From: Actinomadura alba
GTDB lineage: Bacteria > Actinomycetota > Actinomycetes > Streptosporangiales > Streptosporangiaceae
Assembly (NCBI RefSeq): GCF_014323705.1
Contig: NZ_JABVEC010000011.1
Span: forward strand, 174,448 to 238,447
DNA: 64,000 bases
Reading direction: 5' to 3'
Below are positions 37,786 through 46,289 of this stretch, in pieces. The notes under the pieces were generated by a model. The model made no database searches, had not been told where the DNA came from, and saw only the letters and a program-made list of their open reading frames with translations. The translations under genes were made by a program, and so were the position numbers. Numbering within the stretch: position 1 is the first letter of the stretch; every line of letters begins with the position of its first letter.

Positions 37786-38721
37786 TCAGATGCCGCGGCC
37801 ACGAGCGTGGAGTGCCAACAGCACACGTTCGCCGGAGACGAGCCCGGACGCCACCGCCAGCGCGAACGGCACCCGTTGTTCCTTCCAGTTGGTCCGGAAC
37901 GCGCGGCCCGCCCAGCGCGCCGCCTCCCGCCGCCGCCCGGCACAGGCGTGGCCGAAAGCGATCTGCGCATAGACCCGGGCCCCGCCGACCGGTGATCGTG
38001 CGATCTCGGGGTACCGGTCGAGGAACCACTGAAGGGCCGCGATTTTCGTTTCCCAGGCTTGGGCATAGTAGGACGTTCTGCCCCACAGCACCTGTACGTA
38101 CGGATGATCCACATTAACGATCGGGTGACGCCGGGCGGCGCGCAACGCCAGATCCCAGTCCTCGCCCTGGCTTCCCGGGATCTCCTCGTCGACCATCCCC
38201 ATCTCCATGAGCGCCGCTCGCCGGACGACGTACGTCGAGGAGTGCACCATGACCATGCGGGACCGGACGAGCTGGTCGTAGGTCACCTGCTCGGTCTCGG
38301 CGAGCCGCGGGATCCGCCGGCCGTCGAAGTCGACGAGGATGCCACAGCTGACCAGCTCGGCTCCGGCGTTCGCGGTGAGCGCGTCGACCTGGGCGGCCAG
38401 CTTGCCCGGCAGCCAGACGTCATCGTCATCGCAGAAGGCCACCAGGTCGGTGTCGAGCGCGAGGATCCCGCTGTTACGGGCGCCCGCCAGCCCGGGCGAG
38501 CGGGTGTTGGCGATGACCCGCACCCTGTCGCCGGCCAGGCTCTGGTTCGGTTCGGCACGATCGTAGACGACGATCGCCTGCAGTTCGCCGTCGTACTCCT
38601 GGGCCAGCACGGCTTCGAGCGCCTTGCGGAGCAGCTCCGGTCGGTTGTGCGTCGGCAGAACGACCCCTACGGAGGGCCGGACGCCGGGCGGAGGGGTCGG
38701 AAGATCTCTGGGGGTGTCCAT
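37786..38721 (-). CDS. Family 2 glycosyltransferase
   Basis: 311 residues. GT-A fold: VGVVLPTHNRPELLRKALEA (nucleotide-sugar binding), RSPGLAGARNSGILAL, the DxD-type metal motif in FCDDDDVWLPGKL (about 95-107), and GSQGEDWDLALRAARR with the catalytic ED. It adds a sugar from a nucleotide sugar, probably to the lipid-linked repeat unit. ATG at 38721 has AGAGG upstream. It lies 25 bp after cysN and 17 bp before the GH26-like lipoprotein, in one operon with PAPS metabolism. It is the only obvious GT2 in the locus. Confidence 0.88.
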   Translation of the reverse strand: MDTPRDLPTPPPGVRPSVGVVLPTHNRPELLRKALEAVLAQEYDGELQAIVVYDRAEPNQSLAGDRVRVIANTRSPGLAGARNSGILALDTDLVAFCDDDDVWLPGKLAAQVDALTANAGAELVSCGILVDFDGRRIPRLAETEQVTYDQLVRSRMVMVHSSTYVVRRAALMEMGMVDEEIPGSQGEDWDLALRAARRHPIVNVDHPYVQVLWGRTSYYAQAWETKIAALQWFLDRYPEIARSPVGGARVYAQIAFGHACAGRRREAARWAGRAFRTNWKEQRVPFALAVASGLVSGERVLLALHARGRGI

Positions 38722-38746
38722 GACCACCTCTGTCGTTGGGCGTCGG

Positions 38747-40018
38747 TCATCCGCCGTCGAGGATCATCCCGGCACCGACGGTCGCGTTCGTGGCCTCGTC
38801 GATGAGGATGAACCCTCCCGTCAGCCGGTTACGACCGTAGTCGTCGACGAAGAGCGGCTGGGTCACGCGCAGGGCGACCCGCCCGATCTCGTTGAGCTTC
38901 AGCGCCTGCGCGTTGTCGTCGCGGTGCAGCGTGTTCACATCGAGCCGGTACTGCAGGCCGGTGACCAGGGTCCGGGCCGTACGGGTGGTGTGCTTGATCA
39001 CCAGCTTGGTACGAGGGGTCAGCGTCCGCTCGTCGTTCATCCAGCAGACCATCGCGTCGAGGTCCTGGACCACCCGGGGCCGGTTGTTCGGCCGAGCGAT
39101 CATGTCGCCCCTGGAGATGTCGATGTCGTCGGCCAGCCGCAGCGTGACCGACATCGGCGGGAACGCCTCTGCGACCGGACCGCCGTCCGGCCCGTCGATC
39201 GAGGTGATCGTCGTGGTCAGCCCGGACGGCAGGTGCACGACCTCGTCCCCCGGCTTGAGCACGCCGCCCGCGACCTGCCCCGCGTAGCCCCGGTAGTCGT
39301 GCAGGGCCGGGTCGGTGGACTTGTGCGGCCGGATGACGTACTGCACCGGGAAGCGCACGTCGATGAGGTTGCGGTCCGAGGCGATGTGCACGTTCTCGAG
39401 GTGGTGCAGCAGCGACGGACCGTCGTACCACGGCATGTTCACCGACCGGTCGACCACGTTGTCGCCGTGCAACGCCGAGATGGGGATGAAGGTCAGGTCG
39501 CCGACCTCGAGCTTGGCGGCGAACGCGGTGAACTCGTTGTGGATCCGGTCGAACACCGCCTGGTCGTAGTCGACCAGGTCCATCTTGTTCACCGCGAGCA
39601 CGAGGTGCGGAACCCTCAGCAACGTGGTGAGGAACGCGTGCCGCCGCGACTGCTCCAGCAGCCCCTTGCGGGCGTCGACCAGGATGATCGCCAGATCGGC
39701 CGTGGAGGCGCCGGTGACCATGTTCCGCGTGTACTGGATGTGGCCCGGGGTGTCGGCGATGATGAACTTGCGCTTCGGCGTCGCGAAGTACCGGTAGGCG
39801 ACGTCGATCGTGATGCCCTGTTCGCGCTCGGCGCGCAGCCCGTCGGTCAGCAGAGCAAGGTTGGTGTAGTCCTCGCCCCGGTCGGCGCTGGTGCGCTCGA
39901 CCGCCTCGAGCTGGTCCTCGAAGATGGACTTGGAGTCGTACAGCAACCGGCCGATGAGGGTGGACTTACCGTCATCGACCGAGCCGGCGGTGGCGAACCG
40001 CAGAATGTCCATGGACAT
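38747..40018 (-). CDS. cysN: Sulfate adenylyltransferase GTPase subunit
   Basis: 423 residues, the single-domain form without an APS kinase fusion. GTPase motifs: G1 GSVDDGKST, G3 DTPGH, G4 NKMD, with the switch region AEREQGITIDVAYRYF. It powers APS synthesis from ATP and sulfate by CysD through GTP hydrolysis. The translation elongation factor-like beta-barrels follow. It starts 2 bp after the cysD stop. The matching kinase step is supplied by the separate gene at 20656. The sulfate use fits both cysteine supply and the sulfotransferase of this locus. Confidence 0.96.
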   Translation of the reverse strand: MSMDILRFATAGSVDDGKSTLIGRLLYDSKSIFEDQLEAVERTSADRGEDYTNLALLTDGLRAEREQGITIDVAYRYFATPKRKFIIADTPGHIQYTRNMVTGASTADLAIILVDARKGLLEQSRRHAFLTTLLRVPHLVLAVNKMDLVDYDQAVFDRIHNEFTAFAAKLEVGDLTFIPISALHGDNVVDRSVNMPWYDGPSLLHHLENVHIASDRNLIDVRFPVQYVIRPHKSTDPALHDYRGYAGQVAGGVLKPGDEVVHLPSGLTTTITSIDGPDGGPVAEAFPPMSVTLRLADDIDISRGDMIARPNNRPRVVQDLDAMVCWMNDERTLTPRTKLVIKHTTRTARTLVTGLQYRLDVNTLHRDDNAQALKLNEIGRVALRVTQPLFVDDYGRNRLTGGFILIDEATNATVGAGMILDGG

Positions 40019-40020
40019 GA

Positions 40021-40932
40021 CTAGAAGTAACCTTCCTTCTTGCGGTCTTCCATGGCCGCCTCGCTGGCACGGTCGTCGGCGCGGGTCTGGCCGCGCTCGG
40101 TGATCCGGGTGGCCGCGATCTCCTCGATCACCTCGTCGAGCGTCGACGCGGTGGACTTCACGGCACCGGTGCAGCTCATGTCGCCCACCGTGCGATAGCG
40201 CACCACCGCCTCGAACGCCGGCTCGTCGTCGCCGCGGTTGGCGTACGGGCTGTCCGCGAGGAGCATGCCGTCGCGTTCGAAGACCATGCGCTGGTGCGCG
40301 AAGTAGATCGGCGGGATCTCCAGCTCCTCGGTCCGGATGTAGTCCCAGATGTCGAGTTCCGTCCAGTTCGACAGCGGGAAGACCCGGACGTGCTCACCCC
40401 GGCGGATCCGCGTGTTGTAGAGGTTCCACAGCTCGGGCCGCTGGTTCTTCGGGTCCCACTGGCCGAAGTCGTCACGGAAGGACACCACGCGCTCCTTGGA
40501 GCGGGCCTTCTCCTCGTCCCTCCTGGCCCCGCCGAACGCCGCCGTGAACTCGTGCTCCTCGAGCGCGTCGAGCAGCGGCACCGTCTGCAGGCGGTTGCGG
40601 CTGGCCCGCCGCCCGCTCTCCTCGACCACACGACCTCTGTCGATCGCCTCCTGCACCGACGCCACGACCAGCCGTACGCCCAGCTCAGCGACCCGGCGGT
40701 CCCGGTAGTCGATCACTTCCGGAAAGTTGTGGCCGGTGTCCACGTGCATCACCGGGAACGGAATCGGCGCGGGCCGGAACGCCTTCTCGGCCAGGCGCAG
40801 CATCACGATGCTGTCCTTGCCGCCCGAGAACAGGAGCACGGGATGTTCGAACTCGGCGGCCACCTCACGCATGATGTGGATCGACTCGGCCTCCAGGACA
40901 GCGAACTGGGACAGCAGGTAGTCACTGCGCAT
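40021..40932 (-). CDS. cysD: Sulfate adenylyltransferase catalytic subunit
   Basis: 303 residues. The ATP-pyrophosphatase loop LLFSGGKDSIVMLRLAEKA (about 33-51) is the PAPS-reductase-like/CysD signature; MHVDTGHNFPEV, PLSNWTELDIWDYI and YRTVGDMSCTGAV are all conserved in CysD. It makes APS together with CysN. The N-terminus begins with the conserved LESESIHIMREV-type helix, so the ATG at 40932 is the natural start. Second in the leftward row after cysQ (85 bp gap). Confidence 0.96.
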   Translation of the reverse strand: MRSDYLLSQFAVLEAESIHIMREVAAEFEHPVLLFSGGKDSIVMLRLAEKAFRPAPIPFPVMHVDTGHNFPEVIDYRDRRVAELGVRLVVASVQEAIDRGRVVEESGRRASRNRLQTVPLLDALEEHEFTAAFGGARRDEEKARSKERVVSFRDDFGQWDPKNQRPELWNLYNTRIRRGEHVRVFPLSNWTELDIWDYIRTEELEIPPIYFAHQRMVFERDGMLLADSPYANRGDDEPAFEAVVRYRTVGDMSCTGAVKSTASTLDEVIEEIAATRITERGQTRADDRASEAAMEDRKKEGYF

Positions 40933-41017
40933 GGGACAGAGCCCTCTCTCCTCGTGATGTGGCGGCCTGGTTCGGGCAGGTGGAAGAGTACATGGATGTC
41001 AAAACCGCCGGCGTCCG

Positions 41018-41893
41018 TCAAACATTGCCGGGCGCGGTCGCCTGACCACCGCCCTCTACCTCCCGGATCCCGGCGAGCAGCATCGGCGCCAACTCCGGGT
41101 GGCAGACCAGGATATCCGGGAGTGTGGGGTCCTGCCTGTTGTAGACGAGCTCGGCGCCGTTGACCCTGGACGCGTGGGCTCCGGCGGCCAGCGCCACGGC
41201 CACCGGGGCCGCCGAGTCCCATTCGTACTGGCCGCCCGCGTGAACGTACGCGTCGACCTCGCCGACGAGCACCGCGGAGATCTTCGCGCCGGCGGAACCG
41301 ATGGGGACGATCTCGGCGGTCACGCCCCGCGCCTCCAGGTAGTCCTGAAGCCCGGACATGAACCGTGGCGGGCGGCTCCGGCTCACCGTCACCCGGATAT
41401 GACCGACGTCGGGCAGATCGCGGATGACGAGCGGCGAGCGCGCCGACGTGCTCTCGTCGACGACCTCCGCTCCGCCGGAAACGGTCGCGAGCGTCCTGCC
41501 CAAGCCCGGCAGCGCCACGGCGCCCGCGACGAGAAAGTTCTTCGTCCACAGCGCCACGTGCACGGCCCAGTCGTCGCGGCCCTCCTCGCCGAACTCACGG
41601 GTGCCGTCGAGCGGATCGATGATCCAGACCCGCTCGGCACCCGGTCGCGTCGGGTCGGAGCGGCCCTCGGGCCCCTCCTCGCTCAGGACCGCGTCTTTCG
41701 GCCGGTACCTGGCCAGAGCCGACATCAGGTACTCGTGCGACGCCCGGTCACCGGCGTCCTTCAGCGCGCGGGGATCGGCGAACCCCATGTCGTCTCGCAG
41801 GTCGAGCAGTAGCCGGCCCGCCGAACGGGCCAGCTCAGCGGCGAGCGCATGATCGTCCGCCGCGACCGGGCCGTCTTCCGAGAGCTTCGTCAT
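41018..41893 (-). CDS. cysQ: 3'(2'),5'-bisphosphate nucleotidase (CysQ)
   Basis: 291 residues of the inositol-monophosphatase superfamily. Metal-binding motifs: VLSEEGPEG (Glu-Glu), WIIDPLDGTREF (DPxDGT) and YEWDSAAPVAVAL (WDxAAP). It hydrolyses PAP, the product of sulfotransferases and PAPS reductase, to AMP, and so relieves product inhibition. ATG at 41893 was chosen as the first Met before the conserved helix; an in-frame extension to 41995 has no support. First gene of the row with cysD, cysN, GT2 and the GH26-like lipoprotein, which ties PAP clearance to glycan sulfation. Confidence 0.92.
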   Translation of the reverse strand: MTKLSEDGPVAADDHALAAELARSAGRLLLDLRDDMGFADPRALKDAGDRASHEYLMSALARYRPKDAVLSEEGPEGRSDPTRPGAERVWIIDPLDGTREFGEEGRDDWAVHVALWTKNFLVAGAVALPGLGRTLATVSGGAEVVDESTSARSPLVIRDLPDVGHIRVTVSRSRPPRFMSGLQDYLEARGVTAEIVPIGSAGAKISAVLVGEVDAYVHAGGQYEWDSAAPVAVALAAGAHASRVNGAELVYNRQDPTLPDILVCHPELAPMLLAGIREVEGGGQATAPGNV

Positions 41894-42038
41894 TCCCGTG
41901 CCTTCGTCGTCGAGCGGCGGCGCCGCTGGGTCCCTCGACCTGATCACATCCGGCCGCGCGGCCCCGCGAATCCGGGGTCGTGAGACGAGTCTCACACGAC
42001 CTGACGTCTCGGAACCCCGGCGCTACGGCCGCACCGGC

Positions 42039-43514
42039 TCAGTACGCACCGGACCCGTGCGCCACCGCGGACCAGGTCTTCCACAGGATCTGCAGGTCAA
42101 GCGCGAGGGACCAGTTCTCGACATAGCGTAGATCGAGCCGTACGGATTCCTCCCAGGAGAGATCCGCTCGTCCGCTGACCTGCCAGAGACCGGTCATGCC
42201 CGGCTTGACGACGAGGCGCCGCCGGACGTCGTCGCCGTACTTCGCGACCTCGTCGGGCAGCGGCGGCCGCGGCCCCACCATGGACATGTCGCCCCGCAGC
42301 ACGTTGATGAGCTGCGGCAGCTCGTCGATGGAGTAGCGGCGCAACCAGGCTCCGATCGGCGTCACCCGCGGGTCACTCTTGATCTTGAAGAGCACCCCGT
42401 CGTCGTGCTCGTTCTGCGCGATCAGCTCGGCCTTGCGCTTCTCGGCGTCGGGCACCATCGTGCGGAACTTCAGGAGGGTGAACTCTCTGCCGTCCTTGCC
42501 CACCCGCGTCTGCCGGAACAGCGCGGGGCCGTCACTGTTGACGCGGATCGCCACCGCGACCGCGCCGAACAGCGGACCGAGCAGGAGCAGGGCCAGCAGC
42601 GCGGCCGCCCGGTCGAACAGGCTCTTGGCCAGCTGCCGGCCGCCGCTCAGCTCGGGGTGCTCCACATGCAGCAGTGGCAGGCCGGCCACCGGGCGAATGC
42701 TGGTCCGCGGGCCCGCCACGTCCATCAGCGCCGGGGCGACCACCAGGTCGGTGTCGTTCTTCTCCAGTTGCCAGGCCAGGCGGCGCAGGGCCACCCCATC
42801 GAGCTCGGGACAGGCGAGCACCGCAACCGTGTCGGCGCGCGTGGAATCGACGACCAGCGCGGCCTCGACGAAGTCGCCCATGACCGGTACGCCCTCGACC
42901 TCACGCGTCTCATGGTCACCGGCGCCGATGACCTCCGGGAGGCAGACCGCGACGACGTCCATGCCGTGGTAGCGCTCGCGGCGCAACTGACGCACGAGTT
43001 CCGCCACTGCGCCCTGGTGCCCCATCGCGACGACGCGGCGCATGCAGGTGCCGGCGTTGCGCAGCCGGTGCAGGTGCTTGCGCAGCAGGAAGCGGCCGAA
43101 GAGGTTCAGGACGGTCGCGAGCGGCAGCGCCAGCACCACATAGCCGCGGGCCAGCTCGGTCTTGGTGGCATAGGACAGGATGGCCAGCGAGGCGGTACAG
43201 GTGAAACCGGCCTGCAGAACGCGGCGGAACTCCTCCGACCCCACGCCGATGAGGCGCCGCTCGTGCGCCCGGAACATCACCAGCGTCGCCAGCCACAGGA
43301 CCGGCAGCGAGGCGGTCACCACGACGTACCGGGTGCTGTACGCCGTCGGCGCGCCGAATCGAACGATGAAGGCGATGAAACCCGCCGCGAGCACACTCAG
43401 GAAGTCGACCCCGAACGCGGCGCGGACATACCAGTTCGGCCACGAGGTCGCCTGCTCTCGCCGATGCCCGGCCGGAACGGCGGAATCAGCCAGAACCCGA
43501 TCGACCACAGTCAT
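42039..43514 (-). CDS. Initiating sugar-1-phosphate transferase (WbaP/polyprenyl glycosylphosphotransferase)
   Basis: 491 residues. Four to five N-terminal helices (AAFGVDFLSVLAAGFIAFIV and following), a central Rossmann-like region (RRVVAMGHQGAVAELV), another helix (DRAAALLALLLLGPLFGAVA), and the C-terminal catalytic domain with FTLLKFRTM, DPRVTPIGAWLRRYSIDELP, NVLRGDMSMVGPRP and VKPGMTGLWQVSGR. It starts the repeat unit by placing a hexose-1-phosphate on undecaprenyl phosphate. It stands alone on the minus strand beside the cys operon; a 219-bp upstream region includes a perfect CRP-type site. ATG at 43514 chosen as the first Met. Confidence 0.95.
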   Translation of the reverse strand: MTVVDRVLADSAVPAGHRREQATSWPNWYVRAAFGVDFLSVLAAGFIAFIVRFGAPTAYSTRYVVVTASLPVLWLATLVMFRAHERRLIGVGSEEFRRVLQAGFTCTASLAILSYATKTELARGYVVLALPLATVLNLFGRFLLRKHLHRLRNAGTCMRRVVAMGHQGAVAELVRQLRRERYHGMDVVAVCLPEVIGAGDHETREVEGVPVMGDFVEAALVVDSTRADTVAVLACPELDGVALRRLAWQLEKNDTDLVVAPALMDVAGPRTSIRPVAGLPLLHVEHPELSGGRQLAKSLFDRAAALLALLLLGPLFGAVAVAIRVNSDGPALFRQTRVGKDGREFTLLKFRTMVPDAEKRKAELIAQNEHDDGVLFKIKSDPRVTPIGAWLRRYSIDELPQLINVLRGDMSMVGPRPPLPDEVAKYGDDVRRRLVVKPGMTGLWQVSGRADLSWEESVRLDLRYVENWSLALDLQILWKTWSAVAHGSGAY

Positions 43515-43715
43515 ACGCGCATCACGCCCCGCCACACCGACTACTCGACACCCGGACGTCACGAAGACGCCTCAAGGCCACGGTTGGTTCACCTAACGCA
43601 CAAACCTCATGTGGCGAGAATCTTACGGCCGCTTCACACTCGGCGAGCGCCGTTCGTCAAGACACCTGTCCGGCCAGGAGCGGGGCCGGGCGTGCACAGC
43701 GACGCGAGGCGACGA

Positions 43716-43731
43716 TGTGACCAAGGTCACA
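43716..43731. promoter_or_regulatory. CRP/FNR-type palindrome upstream of the initiating transferase
   Basis: TGTGACC AA GGTCACA, a perfect dyad identical to the CRP consensus TGTGA-N6-TCACA. It lies 202 bp upstream of the WbaP-type start and 1 bp beyond the pth stop, so the sugar-transferase promoter is the only sensible target. Factor assignment is inferred. Confidence 0.6.
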
Positions 43732-43732
43732 G

Positions 43733-44329
43733 TCAGCGGGCGCCGTGGAAGGCGTTCTGGGCGTCGGCCAGGCCCAGCCCGATGAGCGCCTCGACCGCGT
43801 CCGCGGCATGCTCTACCTGCAGCTCGAGTTCTTTACGCTCGGTCGCTGAGAAGTCACGGAGCACGAACACGGCGGGGTCCATCCGGCCGGGCGGGCGCCC
43901 CACCCCGAAGCGGGTACGGAGGTAGCCGCGGTCACCCAGCGAGCCGGTGATGGAGCGCAGCCCGTTGTGACCGTTGTCTCCGCCGCCCCGCTTCAACCGG
44001 ATCGAGCCGTACGGGATGTCGAGCTCGTCGTGCACCACGACGATCCGGTCGAGCGGCACCTTGTAGAAGTCGCGCAGCGCCGCCACCGGGCCACCGGACA
44101 CGTTCATGAAGGATCGCGGCTTGGCCAGCACCACGCGCGTCCCGGCGCCCTCCGGGCCGGGAACGTCGAGCCGCCCCTCGACGACGTCGGCGCGCGCCTT
44201 GTGCGACTTGAACCGGCCGCCGACGCGGCGGGCCAGCGCGTCGACCACCATGAAGCCGGCGTTGTGCCGATTCCCCGCGTACGCCGGGCCGGGATTGCCC
44301 AGCCCGACGATCAGCCATGGGGTGTTCAT
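43733..44329 (-). CDS. pth: Peptidyl-tRNA hydrolase
   Basis: 198 residues. Motifs: [23 protein letters not shown] split as [20 protein letters not shown], with catalytic His in [30 protein letters not shown] with Asp, and [13 protein letters not shown]. It releases peptides from dropped-off tRNAs. It follows rplY on the same strand, the usual actinobacterial order, but a strong hairpin lies between the two, so it may have its own promoter. Confidence 0.97.
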   Translation of the reverse strand: MNTPWLIVGLGNPGPAYAGNRHNAGFMVVDALARRVGGRFKSHKARADVVEGRLDVPGPEGAGTRVVLAKPRSFMNVSGGPVAALRDFYKVPLDRIVVVHDELDIPYGSIRLKRGGGDNGHNGLRSITGSLGDRGYLRTRFGVGRPPGRMDPAVFVLRDFSATERKELELQVEHAADAVEALIGLGLADAQNAFHGAR

Positions 44330-44402
44330 GGGCTCGCTCCGCTCGCCGCCTCAGGGCGCCCCGCGGGCGCCGCCTCAGGGCGCCCCGCAGGCGCCGTCAC
44401 GA

Positions 44403-44439
44403 CGAGAACGCCCCGGCCTTGGGGGACGGGGCGTTCTCG
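44403..44439 (-). terminator. Hairpin between rplY and pth
   Basis: Perfect 12-bp stem CGAGAACGCCCC / GGGGCGTTCTCG with a 13-nt loop, 35 bp after the rplY stop. Next to it (44345-44398) is an imperfect direct repeat of CGCCTCAGGGCGCCCCGC. Confidence 0.75.
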
Positions 44440-44474
44440 ATATCTCCTGTTCACCGATCGTGGATCGGTGTGCG

Positions 44475-45101
44475 TCACTCGGTGGACTCGGCGCCCGCTT
44501 CGGCGGTCTCGGCCTCGGCCTCGGGGGCCTCGCCACTGATCTCGGCCTCGACCTGGTCGGCGGTCTTCTCCGCCACGACGTGCAGGATCAGCAACTCCTC
44601 GTCGGCGGCGAGGGCGACGCCGCGCGGCAGCTTCAGGTCCTTCGCCAGGACTGTGGCACCGACCTTGAAGCCCGCGACGTCGACCTCGACGGCCTGCGGG
44701 ATCTGGGTGGCCTCGGCCTCGACCTCGATCTGCACCATCTGCTGGTCGAGCATGCCGCCGGGCGCGATGTCACCGGTCACCTGCACCGGGATCTCGACGT
44801 TGACCTTCTCGCCCAGCTTCACCAGCAGCAGGTCGATGTGCTCGAGGAAACCCTTGATCGGGTCGCGCTGCACGTCCTTGGGCAGCGCGAGCTCCTCGCC
44901 ACCGTCGAGACCCTGCACGCGGAGCAGCACGTTCGGGGTCTTCAGGGCCCGCATGAGGTCATGGCCGGGAAGTGAGATGTGCTGTGGGTCGGTGCCGTGA
45001 CCATAGAGGACGGCGGGCACCTTGCCGGCCCGGCGGGTGCGCCGGGCGGCACCCTTACCGAACTCGGTGCGCGGCTCGGCGGCGATGCGTACCTCGGACA
45101 C
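44475..45101 (-). CDS. rplY: 50S ribosomal protein L25/general stress protein Ctc
   Basis: 208 residues, the long (CTC/TL5) form. N-terminal L25 domain binds 5S rRNA: RTEFGKGAARRTRRAGKVPA, VLYGHGTDPQHISLPGHDL; C-terminal domain GDIAPGGMLDQQMVQIEVEA and an acidic Glu/Ala tail. GTG start with GAGGAG upstream. In actinobacteria it lies between prs and pth, as here. Upstream 185 bp separates it from prs. Confidence 0.95.
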   Translation of the reverse strand: MSEVRIAAEPRTEFGKGAARRTRRAGKVPAVLYGHGTDPQHISLPGHDLMRALKTPNVLLRVQGLDGGEELALPKDVQRDPIKGFLEHIDLLLVKLGEKVNVEIPVQVTGDIAPGGMLDQQMVQIEVEAEATQIPQAVEVDVAGFKVGATVLAKDLKLPRGVALAADEELLILHVVAEKTADQVEAEISGEAPEAEAETAEAGAESTE

Positions 45102-45286
45102 GGCGAAAACTCCTCGTCAAAAAATGAAGCTGGTCGGTGCCGACTCGATACTCGATGCTCGTATCTGCGTCGAAAATCGTCGGGGCGCGCCCTGCGGCGT
45201 ACGGGACCGTACAGCACAGCGTGGGGCGCACGCAGTCCCAAGAGTCTAGCCGATATGCGGCCCGCAAACCGCATCAGGGCCAGTGA

Positions 45287-46264
45287 TCAGGACTGCCCGC
45301 CGAAGAGGCTGGTCACTGAACCGTCGCTGAACACTTCGTTGATCGCCCGGGCGAGCAGCGGCGCGATGGACAGCACCGTCAGCTTGTCGAACTGCTTCTC
45401 CTCGGGGATCGGCAGAGTGTTCGTGAGCACGACCTCGGAGATCCGGGAGTTCTTGAGCCGGTCCACGGCCGGGCCCGACAGCACACCGTGCGTGGCGGTC
45501 GCCACGACCTTGGCCGCTCCCTGGTCGAACAGCGCGTCGGCCGCCTTCACGATCGTGCCACCGGTGTCGATCATGTCGTCCACGATCACGCAGGTACGGC
45601 CCTTGACCTCACCCACGACCTCGAAGACCCGGACCTCGTTGGCCACCTCGGGATCACGCCGCTTGTGGATGATCGCCAGCGGGCAGCCCAGCCGGTCGGT
45701 CCACCGCTCGGCGACGCGCACCCGCCCCGCGTCCGGCGCCACCACGGTCACCTGGGCGGGGTCGAGCTTGCTCTCGACGTGGGTGGCCAGGATGTCGAGC
45801 GCGAAGAGATGGTCGACCGGCCCGTCGAAGAACCCCTGGATCTGCGCCGTGTGCAGGTCGACGGTGATCAGCCGGTCCGCCCCCGCGGTCTTGAACAGGT
45901 CGGCCATGAGCCGCGCCGAGATCGGCTCACGGCCGCGGTGCTTCTTGTCCTGGCGGGCGTAGCCGAAGAACGGCGCCACGACAGTGATCGTCTTGGCGGA
46001 CGCGCGCTTGAGCGCGTCGACCATGATCAACTGCTCCATGATCCAGTGGTTGATCGGCGCCGTGTGGCTCTGCATCACGAAAGCGTCGCTCCCGCGCACC
46101 GACTCCAGGAACCGGACGAAGGTCTCACCGTTGGCGAAGTCGTAGGCCGCCGTCGGCGTCGGCTCGACCTCGAGGTTGTGCGCCAACTCCTCGGCCAGCT
46201 CGGGGTACGCCCGGCCGGAGAAGAGCATCAGTTTCTTCTCGCCGGCCGCCTTGTTGGCACTCAC
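45287..46264 (-). CDS. prs: Ribose-phosphate pyrophosphokinase
   Basis: 325 residues. Makes PRPP from ribose-5-phosphate and ATP for nucleotide, His and Trp synthesis. Features: LMLFSGRAYPELAEELA, the flexible loop YARQDKKHRGREPISARL, and the PRPP-binding VIVDDMIDTGGTIVKAA. It follows glmU by 25 bp on the same strand, the standard glmU-prs operon. The start ATG precedes the conserved first strand by a short Lys-rich segment. Confidence 0.97.
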   Translation of the reverse strand: MSANKAAGEKKLMLFSGRAYPELAEELAHNLEVEPTPTAAYDFANGETFVRFLESVRGSDAFVMQSHTAPINHWIMEQLIMVDALKRASAKTITVVAPFFGYARQDKKHRGREPISARLMADLFKTAGADRLITVDLHTAQIQGFFDGPVDHLFALDILATHVESKLDPAQVTVVAPDAGRVRVAERWTDRLGCPLAIIHKRRDPEVANEVRVFEVVGEVKGRTCVIVDDMIDTGGTIVKAADALFDQGAAKVVATATHGVLSGPAVDRLKNSRISEVVLTNTLPIPEEKQFDKLTVLSIAPLLARAINEVFSDGSVTSLFGGQS

Positions 46265-46289
46265 GTTCTACTCCCACCCTTGCTGGACT

